A stretch of 64,000 bases of DNA. It comes from Blastocladiella emersonii ATCC 22665. Its lineage: Eukaryota; Blastocladiomycota; Blastocladiomycetes; Blastocladiales; Blastocladiaceae. Below are positions 11,326 to 21,809 of this stretch, one piece after another. The notes beneath the pieces were generated by a model. The model worked only from the letters and a program-made list of their open reading frames with translations. It searched no databases and had not been told where the DNA came from. Position numbers and translations under genes: made by a program. Within the stretch, counting starts at the first letter, position 1; every line of letters starts with the position of its first letter. The stretch covers positions 1-64,000 of the forward strand of contig JANHCV010000006.1 of assembly GCA_025594325.1 (NCBI GenBank), written 5' to 3'.

Positions 11326-14300
11326 TCACCGCCGGCAGTGCGCCACGGGCACCTGCAGGTGCGCCATGACCTGCTCGGCCGTCGCCAGCAGCGCGTCGTA
11401 CGCCGCCTGCAGCTGGGCGCGGCCCGCCGCCGCCACGGCCGCCACCTCGTCGTGCCCCGGCGCCGCGGCCGCGACGATGCGCTGCGTCAGGTGCTGCTTG
11501 GTCGCCAGCAGCACGTCCTGCACCTCGCCGCGCAGCTCCGGGAACGCGCGGATCAGCTGCACGATGGCGCGCATCGTCACGTCAAAGTAGGTGACCGTGG
11601 CCGCGACGGCCCCGGGTTGGTCGTTGGCGTCGCCCAGGCGTGCGCCAAACGACTCGCGCTTGCCGAGGCTCGACAGCACGAGCTGCTGCAGCGACGGGAG
11701 GATGTCGGACCGCGCGATCGCCAGCCTACACTCGGTTTCGAGGGTGAGTCGAGGTCCGTGCAGGGAGGTGAGACAGCAGGAGCGAGGCACGCACGTCTTG
11801 GGCAGCGGGTACTGGTAAAAGAGGCTCGTCAGGACGTAGCTCACGAAATGCACGTCGCGCGTGAGCACCTTGCGGAACCCGTCGAGGAACACGTCTACTC
11901 GGTGCGGGCAACCGTCAGTGAGGCAACAACCTCAGGCCAAGTGAATCAGACCACGTACGGAACGCGGGCAGCTGCACCACGGCCTCGACCGCGTCCGGGT
12001 GGAAGCCGTGCACGACAAACGCGGGCACCAGCGCCGGCTCGCGGATGAAGAGCCGGTTGACGTACTCGCCGATCAGCTCCTTGGTCTCTACATGCCGCCG
12101 TCATTCACGTGTGAGTGAGGGTGCCACGCCAGAGTAACCACGAGAACACGGACCAGGCACCATGGCCTCGACCAGCACCCGCAGCACCTTGCACTTGGTC
12201 GACCGCACGCGGTCCGCGATCGCCACCTCGTGCATGGCCGAGTCCGCCTTGGCGTGGTTGCGCAGCGTGATCTGCTGCATGTGCGGCGCGCTCGCCGCCA
12301 GCAGGAAGTCGAGCACCTGCAGCGTGACCGCCGTCGTCGCGCGCGTCGCCAGCCCGCACCCGCCCACCAGCAGCGTCTCGGGCGACGCCAGCAGCGCGCC
12401 GTACTGCACGTGCGGGTCGCCCGCCAGCGTGCGCGCCGTGAACACGGTCACCTCCATTGGGTACAGCGCGAACCGCCGCGTCCACGCGTCGACGCTGCCC
12501 GCCATCACGAGCCCCGCGATCTCGCCCATGGTCGGGATCGTGCTGCTGTTTTCAGTGGTCTCGAGCTCGGCGGTAGTCCGAGACACGGTGGTGGTGGTCG
12601 ATGGCCACGCCGGGTCCTTGGGGCGGACCGACTGCATGTGCTGCGAGTACTCGGGCGGCAGCGTGCCGAGGAGCGCAAAGTACAGCGCCGGCGACGCGGC
12701 CACGGCGGGGACGCGCACGAGCTGCGCGAGCGGCATCCGGTGCAGCAGCTGGAGCGAGAGCGGCGGCAGCGTCGGGTGCTGGTGGCACCCGCGCCGCCGC
12801 GTGTAGCTCAGCACGTAGTACGCCAGCACCGCCGTGCGCGGGCCGGGCGGGATCACCCCGCTGGTGACCTGCGTGACGTGCGCCCAGATGGCCTGCTCGT
12901 CGAGCGGCGAGTAGCACGGCGCCGGGTCCGCGTGCAGCCTACTCGTTACAGCGGGTTAGTACTGGCTTAGCTCAGTAGCGACGATACAACGCGTACCCCT
13001 CGATAAACTGGTCGACGAGCTCGATCAGCGCGCGGTCGACCCGCTCGCACTGCAGAATGTGCGCGAGCAGCCACGGGCCCAGGTCGAGCCCGGCGCGCTG
13101 GAACTCGCCCCCGCCTTGCATCAGCTGCAGCACCAGCATCGCCGAGCCCTCGGCGTGCAGCAGCGCCGCGCGTGCCAGCGTTGACGTCGGCAGGACCGCG
13201 CGGACGTGCTCGACGCACGCCGACCCGTTGGGCAGCAGGTACCCGCTCGCTCCGCCGGGACCGCTGCCGCCGACGGGCGCGCCGAGCCAGTCGAACACGA
13301 GCCGCTCGACCATGCCCCAGCTGTTGTCGAGGACGTGGTACACGAGCACCGCGAGCGACGGGTTGCTGGCGACCCACGCGGCGAGGACCGGCGCCGTGAA
13401 GTCGGCGGGGAACCGCGCCATGACCGCCATGGTCACGCAGGCCGCAATCTCGCGCATCCGTTCCGACGGTGAGGTGGTGTGGGTGCCGTGCGACAGTGTG
13501 GCCAGGAGCGGCGGCGCCACGGGTTTCGGCGCGCCGCCGTCTTTGCCGGGAGCGGCAGCGGGGAGCGGGGCCATGGCGGCAGCCACGGCCGGGTTGAGGG
13601 TCGGGTCGGCCAGCCCGACGCTGTCGAGCGACGGGACCAGCACGCCCAGATTGAAGGCGGTCGGCGTGCTCGCCACGAGCAGCGCAATCAGGCGCAGCAC
13701 CTGCAGCTGGACGACGGGCGGCGCGTGGGGCTCGCGCAGCCGCACGGCGAGGTGCACGATCACGTCGGCGACGAGTGTGTCCGACTCTTCAAACTCGCGC
13801 ACAATGGCGCGCGCGTTGGCGTTGAGCAGCGCCGACAGCAGCGGCACCACGTCGTCGTCCTGCTGCGACCCGGCCACGCCGTGGCGCAGGGCGAGCCGCA
13901 GCGACAGCGCCGGCAGCACCGAGGCGCGGCGCAGGTGGTGCAGGAACAGCGCGGCGCCCTCGTCCGACAGCGACGCGAGGTGCTCGGCGCAGGCCGTCAC
14001 GACGCCGCGCATCGCCGCGCGGTCACCGCGGTACGCGTCCATGAGCCAGTCCATGTGCTCGGCGAACCGCGCCGGGTGCGCGCACACGAGGAATCCAAAG
14101 AGTGGGGGACCGGGCGGCGCGTGCAGCAGCAGCTCGGTCGCGGGCACAAGCTCGTAGAGCGCGTAGGTCATGGTAATGGCGGCGCACACGACGGCCGGCG
14201 AGTCGGGCAGCGCGCTCGCCGTGGCGGCCGTGTGCGGGATGTGACCTGACGCAATGTTGCCCGCAAATCTATTTACGGGGGATCAGTGGATGTCGTGAGG

Positions 14301-14727
14301 TAGGGAGCGGAGAGAGGGCGTACTCGAGCACCTCCTCGGCGCCAGGTTCGGCGCACAGCGGATCGCCCAGCGGCGTCTCCTCGTCGCCGAACCCCGTCGA
14401 CCACAGGAACGTGTACAGGTCGACGATGCGGGCCTAAATGCGGTCCTGCGCGCGGGCGTCAGCTTTCGAGAGCGTCGGAGCTGGTGATCGGGAGAACGGA
14501 CCAGGTCGCGGTGCTGCTTCGCGACGGGCAGGACAGCGGCGGGCGCGGGCCCGTTGTTTCTAACCAGGATGTGGACGAGCAGCTCGGGCGACGGGTTCTG
14601 GGCGTGGGACGACACGTGTGAGCTCCTGACGTTCGCGTCGACGGCCCACCAAGTAGCATACGGCGCTCCACGTCTCAACGAGCTGGTCGAGACTCTCTGC
14701 ATCAAGCGCAACGCGAAGGAGATCCAT
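11326..14727 (-). CDS. 989-aa helical protein, possibly Integrator subunit 2-like (left copy)
   Basis: Eight exons: 14650-14727, 14502-14597, 14324-14433, 12997-14268, 12154-12938, 11959-12087, 11795-11894, 11326-11725. All phases close, introns are 52-90 nt, and the product is 989 aa. It is almost wholly alpha-helical and Leu/Ala/Val-rich, resembling a HEAT/ARM solenoid, with no signal peptide or membrane span. Possible INTS2-like features are the Y-Y-V-L-S-Y segment, a GTLPPEY motif and the YPLPKT.AIAR block near the C-terminus. This match is from memory and weak; the gene model is firmer than the name. The first two introns are the least certain. It shares a 281 bp divergent promoter with the MED1-like gene. 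It differs from the right copy by one Ala/Val change. Confidence 0.6.
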
Positions 14728-15008
14728 GATTCATTGGCTTTCATGAGGCGAGGGGGGAAGAGAGAGAGGACGCGCCCCGATGACCACTCGCGTCCTGACC
14801 GACTTGACCGGCCTCAGCGTTCTCGCTCTCTCAACGTTGACCCGGCACCCTACAATGTAACGCTTCCATGGACTCCTTACTTGATGGACTGAGATGGCGT
14901 CGAAGATCCGCGCCATGCACCTCGTCGGACAACCGCTTTGCTGACTTCGGTCCCGCACGTCGCCTACGTCGCTCTCGGCTTCTAGCCCTCGCCCGCACCA
15001 CGACGACC
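14728..15008. promoter_or_regulatory. Divergent promoter, 989-aa gene / MED1-like gene
   Basis: 281 bp between opposing start codons. The inner boundary of the left inverted-repeat arm falls inside it at 14896. The right-arm copy therefore keeps only the 169 bp nearest its own start codon, followed by unrelated sequence. Confidence 0.6.
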
Positions 15009-16975
15009 ATGTCGGGCACCCAGGAAGACGCCATGGCGGTAGACGCGCCGCCATCACTGTACCACCTGGTCCCGCCGCCGCCCGTCTCGCGCACTGCCGT
15101 GGCCGAGCTCGCGCGGCACGGCCTGCCCGAGTTCATGTTTCGCGACCAGGTGTGGGCTCCCGTGCTGGCGCGGACAGGGGCTTCGCCAGAGTCTGCGCTG
15201 AGCCGCGACCTTGGGCGGGCCAAGTACCTGCTGCAGAAGCGCCTCGACGCCGTCCGTGACCGCGCCAACCCAGCGTCGGATAGCGCGATCGCGACGCGTG
15301 ACGGGCTCGCGAGCACGGTCCGCGAGGCGCTGGGCGCGCAGACGCACATCCAGGCCATTGAGGAGGAGGGGACCGACGAGAATGACGGTCAGGACGTGCA
15401 TCTGTTGTACATTGCCGGGCACACGTTGTTCCTCGAGGTATTCGCTGCTGCCGCTACTGGTTTCATGTTTCCGCTCACTAACATGCGCTGACGCCGCTTG
15501 TAGTTCCTGTTCCGCGTCCAGACAGGTCTGCTGTACCGCGTCAAGCTCGAGTTCCCGAGCCAGACCATGGATCCCGCGGGCAAGGAGCGGGTCCGTCTCA
15601 GTCGACTGTTCCGTGATGTAGCGACGCTGACCCACCATGTCGCACTGCCTCTAGATCGAGGCCTTCCTCCTCGACGCGATTGTGCGGTACCAGCGCAAGG
15701 CCGCGGTCCAGGCGATCCTGCTCCTAGCGCACATTGACCAGCTCGGTGCGGTGCAGCAGGAGCAGCAGCAGCCTTCGTTTGCGCTGTGGAATCTGCAGGC
15801 CCTCGCGCGCGACCTCGAGTCGCTGACTACACGGTACGCTTTCTCGTCGCGAGCCGCGTGGCATAGCAGGGCTGACACCTCTCTCGTGTATAGCGATCCG
15901 AACACGGGCCTCGGGCTGCCGCTCATCGACACGCGGGGCGAGCACCTCGGCACGCGGCTCGTGTACTTTGCGTCGCCCGGCACTCTGAAGCGGGTCTCGA
16001 ACGGGTCGATTCGTGAGGGCGATGACGGCGTCTTCGTTGTCAAGGTCGGACTCGAGGCCAGTCCGACGGGAGCCGCGCCATGCCCTGTGCTCTCCGACCA
16101 GGCCAGCACTTTCCTCGACCCGTACGGCTCTCGCTTTCCTACTCGTGAGCGAAATGCTTACCCGCGCGCTATCGTAGAACCCGATCTCAGCTCATCGACC
16201 TCAAGACCCTCGGCGGCGCTCCCGCGACGGCTGCTGCGCCGCTTCGGTGGACGGTGATGCTATCGCCGAGCATCGCCGTGACGCGTTCGACCGTGGACGC
16301 GCTCGCGGCCCACTGTCTCGGTACGCCCGCGCTCTCCCACTTCAAACGCAACCTCCATCCAACCTGACTTGCGCCGTACGTGTAGACGCCTCATCGACCA
16401 CGGTCCCGCGCGTCTCGTTCGCCGACCTCCTCGGTCTCGCGCCGGCCGCGCGCGACGCGTCCGTCACCAGCGAGCCAGGTACGCTGCTTCACCAGGTGGC
16501 CGTCGCCCAACCCGCAGCGCTCCCCGCCGTCGTCGCGATCCTGCGCGCGCAGGCGGCCGTCAACCACGCGCTGTACCAGTTTGGGTGGGACACCGCGTCC
16601 GCTGCAGCCGCGGGGATGCCGCCGCTGCCCGCGGCGCGCGTGGGGATCTCGTCCTCGCCGCTCGGGATCGACGTGGTGACGGGGATCCCGGCAGCAGGTG
16701 CCGGCGGGGCCGTCCACCTCCGGCTCGTTCCAGGCGGCAACGGCGCAGGTCCCTCGCACGACGACGCGGAGGCGGGCAGCGGCGGGATGGCGTGGAGCGT
16801 GTCCATGTCCGAGTCGCGGGCCGCGTCGGCGGCAGCGGGGTTCGGGTCGCCCGCACCGTCAGCAGCAGCGGGCGTCGCCGACGTCGGGCTCACGATCCGC
16901 GCGGGGCGCGCGATGCGGGTCGCGGGGACCGTGGACTTGCTGCTCCGCTGGCTCGCGTCGGTGGCGAGCGCGTAA
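15009..16975 (+). CDS. Mediator subunit 1 (MED1)-like protein
   Basis: Six exons (15009-15437, 15504-15590, 15655-15833, 15894-16121, 16178-16320, 16386-16975) give 551 aa with all phases closed. MED1 is a middle-module subunit of the Mediator complex that bridges activators and RNA polymerase II. Supporting features are a central beta segment of the L-Y-I-A-G-H-T-L-F-L-E type followed by a Y-R-V-K-L-E-F strand, then a helical block ending SFALWNLQALARDLESL, and later a W-T-V-M-L-S-P-S-I-A-V strand. This order fits the fungal MED1 domain. The C-terminal 130 residues are Gly/Ala/Ser-rich. Fungal MED1 is divergent, so the name is tentative; the gene structure is solid. Confidence 0.5.
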
Positions 16976-17153
16976 CGGTCGCGGCTCCCTTACAGTTGCC
17001 GAGCAAGCGCCGTGTCCATGCGGTCAATCAAAAACGAGGTGGATTATCATCGCATGACGGGGAGACTCGGTGAGGGGAGGAGGGTGCGGAGAAGTGTACA
17101 GGGTGGGAAGGTTGCGAGGAGCGGGCGAGCGAGCGCAAGGAAGCAACGGCGTC

Positions 17154-17562
17154 TTACTTGACAAACTTCTTAGCGGCGATCGACACGGGGCCGTCGGCCT
17201 CGATGAAGTCGAGGTGCGGGTGCTCGGCGAGGGTGGCTACGGGGGCGTGCGATGGCGGCGGCGGTGAGCATGGTGTCCGTTCCACGGCGGGTCGCAAGCG
17301 CGAGAGCGGAGAAGGACAGCGTACTGATGTGGTCGTCGGGAATCGAGGCCGAGAAGCCGAGGATGGTCGACTCGAAGCGGTGGCCGACCTTGCCGCCTAC
17401 GAGTCCGCCGGAGGTGGGGAGGTTAGCGTTCCGCGCGCGGCGGCGAAGCACAGCGTGGCGAAGCGGCGTACCCTGCGCCTCGAGCTCCTTGGCGGCCGCG
17501 TCGATGGTGGCGATGGGGGTCTCGGGCTTGAAGACGACGATGACGGACGACTTGGACGACAT
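17154..17562 (-). CDS. Small I9-type protease inhibitor (PBI2-like), copy 1
   Basis: Three exons (17472-17562, about 17325-17396, 17154-17236) give 81 aa. It is a free-standing inhibitor I9 domain, the fold of subtilisin propeptides and of yeast proteinase B inhibitor PBI2. The sequence follows the family pattern: a first strand (VIVVFKPE), a helix (IDAAAKELEAQG), a second strand with GHRFESTILGFSASIP, then the LAEHPHLDFIEADGPV end. There is no signal peptide, so it should be cytosolic, as PBI2 is. The next gene upstream is a diverged tandem paralogue. A subtilisin carrying the same domain as its propeptide lies about 17 kb away. Confidence 0.85.
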
Positions 17563-17957
17563 GGTGGCGGTAGGGTGGGCGGTGCTGGACAGGTTGCGGG
17601 GCAGCGGGTGGAGCCGCGATGTGAGCGAGCCGGTCGGGAGGCGGGAGCGGAGGAGGCGATGCATGAGGTTACATGGGCGCGCATGCATACCAGAGCGGAG
17701 GTGTGCGAGGCGAAGTATTCGACTTGTACGAGGCCGCGGGAGAGAGAGGGCGGCGCGCGGGAGGTTTGGGGGGAGGGAGGGAGGGCGAACGCGCGGGCGG
17801 CGCGCAAGCCACGACGCGTGAGCGCTGACGCGGAAGCTGCAGGTCTGGCGCCACTCACGACGCGGATTCGTCAAAGACAGGCACCAGGCGCCAGGCACCG
17901 GCACATCGGCCGAGACAGACGTTTATTGGACACGAGAGGGTGGGACGGGAGCGACGC
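17563..17957. promoter_or_regulatory. Upstream region of I9 inhibitor 1
   Basis: 395 bp between the start of inhibitor copy 1 and the stop of copy 2, both on the minus strand. It is purine-rich on the plus strand around 17725-17800. No defined motif. Confidence 0.35.
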
Positions 17958-18368
17958 CTACATGTCCTCGTAGTGCGGTCCCGCGCCCATGATCCCGGCC
18001 CCGGCGCTGTTGCCGACGGGGCGCGGCAGGTGCACGACGTAGTTGGGCGTGATCTTCTCGATGGCCGGGTGCGCGCTGACGGTGCCTAGAGCGGTCGGGC
18101 GTGATGTTAGTCTCCTGGCCGAACCGGATCGGTGGACAGCAGACGACGCACTGTAGCGGTCCTGCGGGATGATGGCCGAGAACCCGAGCAGGGCGGCGCC
18201 GAACCGCGACGTGACGCGGCCGCCGTTGCTCTCGAGCTCGGCCGCGACCGTGTCGATGACGGCGGGCGCGGTGCCCTCCTTGAACTCGACAATGAAGCTG
18301 TTGGGCACCACCTTGTTGCCGGCGCCGCCGAGACCGAGACCGCCCGTGAAGCGCCCGAGGCCAGACAT
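17958..18368 (-). CDS. Small I9-type protease inhibitor, copy 2 with Gly-rich N-terminus
   Basis: Two exons (18152-18368, 17958-18085; intron with GTGCGT and CTCTAG borders and a CTAAC branch) give 114 aa. Residues about 20-95 form an I9 domain parallel to copy 1: FIVEFKEGTAPAVIDTVAAE, then R-F-G-A-A-L-L-G-F-S-A, then HPAIEKITPNYVV. Copy 2 differs by a Gly-rich N-terminal extension of about 20 residues and a tail of about 25 residues ending HYEDM. No signal peptide is seen. Shared intron placement after the middle strand suggests tandem duplication and divergence. A role in restraining a vacuolar subtilisin is inference from the family. Confidence 0.8.
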   Translation of the reverse strand: MSGLGRFTGGLGLGGAGNKVVPNSFIVEFKEGTAPAVIDTVAAELESNGGRVTSRFGAALLGFSAIIPQDRYSASSAVHRSGSARRLTSRPTALGTVSAHPAIEKITPNYVVHLPRPVGNSAGAGIMGAGPHYEDM

Positions 18369-18552
18369 GGTAGTGGAGATGAGGATGGCGTTGGGTTGCG
18401 GGGAGTAGCGCAAGACGAGCGAGCTTGAGCACGGCCATCGTCGTCGCGTGCGGGGGAGAAGGGAGCGACGTGGCGGCGGCGGAGGCGCAGGGACGCCTGC
18501 AGGACGCCACGTGTGCGGCGTAGCGCGTCCAGGTCCACGTTGCCGGCGGCGG

Positions 18553-19740
18553 TCAGCACGCGTTGAGCTGTAGCAGCGCGTCGATCTCGCCGAGCTCAAG
18601 GGCCTCTTCAAACTCCTCGGGCTACACACACGCTCGGGACCGTCAGCCTCGTCCCCATCCCCACAAACACCTTGAGCATACCAGAATCCAGTCACGCTCA
18701 GCCGACTCGTCGCCGAGATGCCACGCGGTACTGATCTGGGCCTCGTCGTACGGGTCGAGCATGTCGAGCAGGTCGTCCTCGTCGTCGCTGTCGGGGCGCA
18801 CGACGCGGAACTGGAGCACGACAATGGGCCACGGCGGGACGCGGCCGCCGCGCGACTTGGCCTCGGCGACGCCGTTGTTGCGTACCGTGACGAAGACGGG
18901 GCTGGTGATGTCGAGCATGAGCACGCGCGACACGTCGAACTTGGCGCGCAGGATCGATAGCAGCCGCTCTTGCCGGTGCTTGACCTGGGTGGGGCGGGAG
19001 GTCAGTGGGCGGGCGATGGCGCGGCGACGCAGAGGAAAAAAGCGCACCGCAACGCTGGAAGTGACCGAGGCGTAGAGGAAGAACACGTCAAACACCTCGA
19101 TAACGCCGCCGCCGCCGCCGCCGCCGCCGTGACCTTCATCGTCGCTGGCGTCGGCGGTCGCGGGCTCGAGCTGGCCGTCGACGTCGTCGGCCGAGAGCGA
19201 CGCGACCGTGGAACAAAAACTCGCGTCGTCGTCATCATTCTCATCTTCATCGCCGTATCCGTCGGTTGCGAGACTCGACGTCACCTTTGCCGCGACAGGA
19301 GGCGCGCTGGGCGGTGGAGCCTCGCAGTCGACGAACACGTCGTTGGCGTCGTCGGAGCCGGCCGACACGGACGCGGGGAGGGGCGGGAGGTCGAGGAGCT
19401 CGCCGCCGTTGGGAGGAGCAGGATCGAGCGCCGCGCGCAGGCTGGCTGAGACGTGGGCGAGCGGCGACGCGCCGTCTTCTGCAGCCGCCGTTGCACCGTC
19501 AACGGACGCGTTGCCCGAGAGCGGGAGCGGTGACGCGGGCAGCTGTCGGGCACACGCGACGGTGGTTGGGTCGGTCGAGTCGGAGGTGGTGCGTGGGAGG
19601 GAGAGCGGGAGCGGGGGCAGGTCCGAGAACACGAGCGAGTTGCGGCGGCGCGGGTCGGCGGTGCTGGCGGTGGTGGGGGCCGGGTGGTTCGATGCCATGC
19701 TCGAGGCGATGTTGCATGCAAGTGGAAGCGTCGATGACAT
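18553..19740 (-). CDS. SH3BGR-like thioredoxin-fold protein with long disordered N-terminus
   Basis: Exons 19066-19740, 18682-18984 and 18553-18621 give 348 aa from the first Met; a second Met at 19698 is an alternative start. The first ~215 residues are low-complexity Pro/Ser/Asp-rich sequence ending in a glycine run. The remainder begins with a strand/helix pair (VIEVFDVFFLYASV, then KHRQERLLSILRAKF) and ends EEFEEALELGEIDALLQLN, the C-terminal signature of SH3-binding glutamic-acid-rich (SH3BGR) glutaredoxin-like domains. There is no CxxC or CxxS redox motif, as expected for the family. Function in fungi is not established. Confidence 0.5.
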
Positions 19741-20267
19741 GGGCTCACTTCGCGATACGAGTGAGCGAGGCGGTCGCAGTCGACGGAGGCGGGCCGCGGG
19801 AACCGCGCGAACGAGCGACGCGTCGCGCGGTGGCTGTCAAACGAATCGCGCAACGGCTCACATGCCACGCGTGACCGCCACGCACTCGCTCGACCCGCCT
19901 GCCGCAGCAGCGCCACTACGCCGGATCGCGCCCTGAAACGCCGTGTCGAGCAAACCACCGATGCAGTGCAACGTGTCGCCGACGAAGCGAACCCGGCGGG
20001 CGGAACCGGAGCCTCAGAAACGTGGGCACGCGCTCAGCGTGGAAGGAGAAACGTGTGGAGATGAACAACGTGGGATGATCTATTGTAGTCGCGCGGGTTT
20101 GATATCGAGAGAACACAGGGTGGTGGCAGCGCCCGGCCGGCCGTCGTCGCCGACAGCAGCGGCGGCAGGCTATGTACATGCCGCGGGTAACGCGGGAACA
20201 TGGTTTAGGGGGAGGAGGAGGCGCGCGGCGGCCGCGCAGGGGTTCGCCTGGGTGAGCGGGAACACCT
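19741..20267. other. Intergenic region upstream of SH3BGR-like gene
   Basis: 527 bp between the start of the SH3BGR-like gene and the stop of the Ala/Ser-rich gene, both minus strand. The distal 250 bp is relatively AT-rich and probably 3' UTR of the upstream gene. No gene recognised. Confidence 0.4.
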
Positions 20268-21428
20268 TTAGCACGAGCGGCTGAGCGCGACGAGGCACTG
20301 CGCGGCGCTGAGCGGGTCGGCCTCGTCAAAGTCGCCGGCGGTGCTGGACGCGGGCGAGGGCACCGAGGCGGCGGCGGCGGCAGCCGAGGCCGAGAGCACG
20401 TAGGCGGGCGACGCGCGGTGCATGTCCTCGTCGAAGGCCGACTCGGGGAGGAAGAGCGGCGGCGGGGTCATGGGGTGGACGCCCGCGGCGGGCTCGGCGG
20501 CCGGCGACGCCGCGATGGTGATGGCGTCCTTGGTGGCCGAGAAGGTGAAGGCGGCCGGGGCGAGCAGCGGCGACGCCGAGGACAGCGACAGGGCGGGGAC
20601 GGCCGACAGGAACGTGGTGGGCGAGGCGACGGCGAGGCGCTGGGGCAGGCACGGCGACGGCGACGGCGACGGCGTCGCGTACGCGGCCGCGGCGGTCGAG
20701 TCGTTGATGGCGGACCGGCGGGCGGCGGTGGCGGCGGCGACGGCGGCGGGGCGCGCGTATGGCGTCACCCTGGCGTGGCGGGGGCGGGTCACGTGACCAT
20801 GGTGGCGCGGCGTGAAGGGGGTCGGGACGGCAGCGGGCACGACTTTGGACGAGGACACCGACGCGGCAGCGGCAGCAGCAGCGACCGCCGCGGCCGTGGC
20901 GGCGACCGTGGCGGCGCCCTTGGCCGAGTAGACGATGCGGGCGACGACCGAGAGCGGCTCCCAGCGCGACGACAGGGCGCCGGGGAAGAAGTGGATGCGG
21001 TCGCCGTGGATGCGGCACGCCAGCACCTGCCGGCGGAGCCAGATGCCGCCGTGCGCGTCGACCAGCAGGGCGCGGACCGCCGCGTACTCGAGCGCGCCGC
21101 CGCCGGCGAGCGGCGACGAGGCGCCGATCGGCGCGGCCAGGACTACGTCCCCGACGTTCACCAGCACGGTCGCGGAGCCGAGGCGCGCGGCCGCGTGGTT
21201 CACGTAGCGGAGGAGCGGCGAGGCCGACGACGAGAGCGGAGCAGCGACCGGGTGCGAGTGCAGGAGCGACGGCTGGGGCGCCGCAGCGGCCGAGGGGATC
21301 GAGATGGCCGAGAAAGCGGGCGCCGGCGCGGCGGGCACGAAGGCAGCCGCACTGGCGGAGCGCTGACCGGCAACAGCAAAGGCCGAGGCCGATGCCGAGG
21401 ACGACGAGGGGATGATCATTGCGGACAT
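20268..21428 (-). CDS. Ala/Ser-rich protein of unknown function
   Basis: A single 1161 nt exon encodes 386 aa, dominated by Ala, Ser and Pro with long A and SA runs. The one patch that looks folded is about residues 75-170, with a V-G-D-V-V-L-A-A-P-I-G segment, LEYAAVRALLVDAHGG and the aromatic stretch IHGDRIHFFPGALSSRWEPL. It has no signal peptide or membrane segment. I do not recognise the family. The start codon is preceded by a long leader (about 330 nt) and a clear TATA box near 21796, so it is probably strongly transcribed. That promoter closely resembles the one before the subtilisin gene. Confidence 0.65.
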   Translation of the reverse strand: MSAMIIPSSSSASASAFAVAGQRSASAAAFVPAAPAPAFSAISIPSAAAAPQPSLLHSHPVAAPLSSSASPLLRYVNHAAARLGSATVLVNVGDVVLAAPIGASSPLAGGGALEYAAVRALLVDAHGGIWLRRQVLACRIHGDRIHFFPGALSSRWEPLSVVARIVYSAKGAATVAATAAAVAAAAAAASVSSSKVVPAAVPTPFTPRHHGHVTRPRHARVTPYARPAAVAAATAARRSAINDSTAAAAYATPSPSPSPCLPQRLAVASPTTFLSAVPALSLSSASPLLAPAAFTFSATKDAITIAASPAAEPAAGVHPMTPPPLFLPESAFDEDMHRASPAYVLSASAAAAAASVPSPASSTAGDFDEADPLSAAQCLVALSRSC

Positions 21429-21777
21429 GTCGGACGGGGAGCTTGCTTGGGAGGTATTTCCAAGAGAAGCGAGTTTTTATGTATTCACCAGAACTTCTGG
21501 AAGTCGGAGCCGGGTGCGTGTGTGTGTTGGTTGGTGGTGCCGGGTCAAGAGGGGGGAGAGATCAGGCAGCGGGGAGGATAGCGATGGGCGGCAGGGATCG
21601 AGGTTGCGTGAGGGCAAGCGGGGAGCAGCAGATCGCAGAGGGGAGAGGTCAGGGACGAGGTGGGGAGGCGAGAGCGGAGGTCGAGGGATGGGTTGGGAGC
21701 GTGGGGGAGGAGGGCGGAGAGGTTCAACCAAGCGACGGAAGGTGTGCGGCGGACTGGTAGCCAGAGCATGTCCGGGG

Positions 21778-21802
21778 GCGGGGGGACCGCCGCTCTTTAT
21801 AC
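21778..21802 (-). promoter_or_regulatory. TATA box plus C-run promoter module
   Basis: Reading on the minus strand, GTATAAAGAGCGGC is followed after one base by GTCCCCCCGC. It lies about 350 bp before the start of the Ala/Ser-rich gene. The same two blocks, spaced by two bases, occur before the subtilisin gene at 36392-36417. Confidence 0.7.
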
Positions 21803-21809
21803 CGCTCAG

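Larger units (their letters stand above)
4802..14896. repeat. Left arm of 10.1 kb inverted repeat
   Basis: Positions pair with 38614-x on the opposite strand, with no indel across about 10,095 bp. Translations in all frames match between arms except around 12930/25684 and the edge mismatch at 4835/33779. The arm starts inside exon 1 of the prominin-like gene and ends at 14896, in the promoter shared with the MED1-like gene. Confidence 0.97.

Noticed and set aside
17154-18368. I9 genes as fragments of a broken subtilisin
   Set aside because: Both have complete starts, introns and stops and no catalytic-domain remnants nearby.
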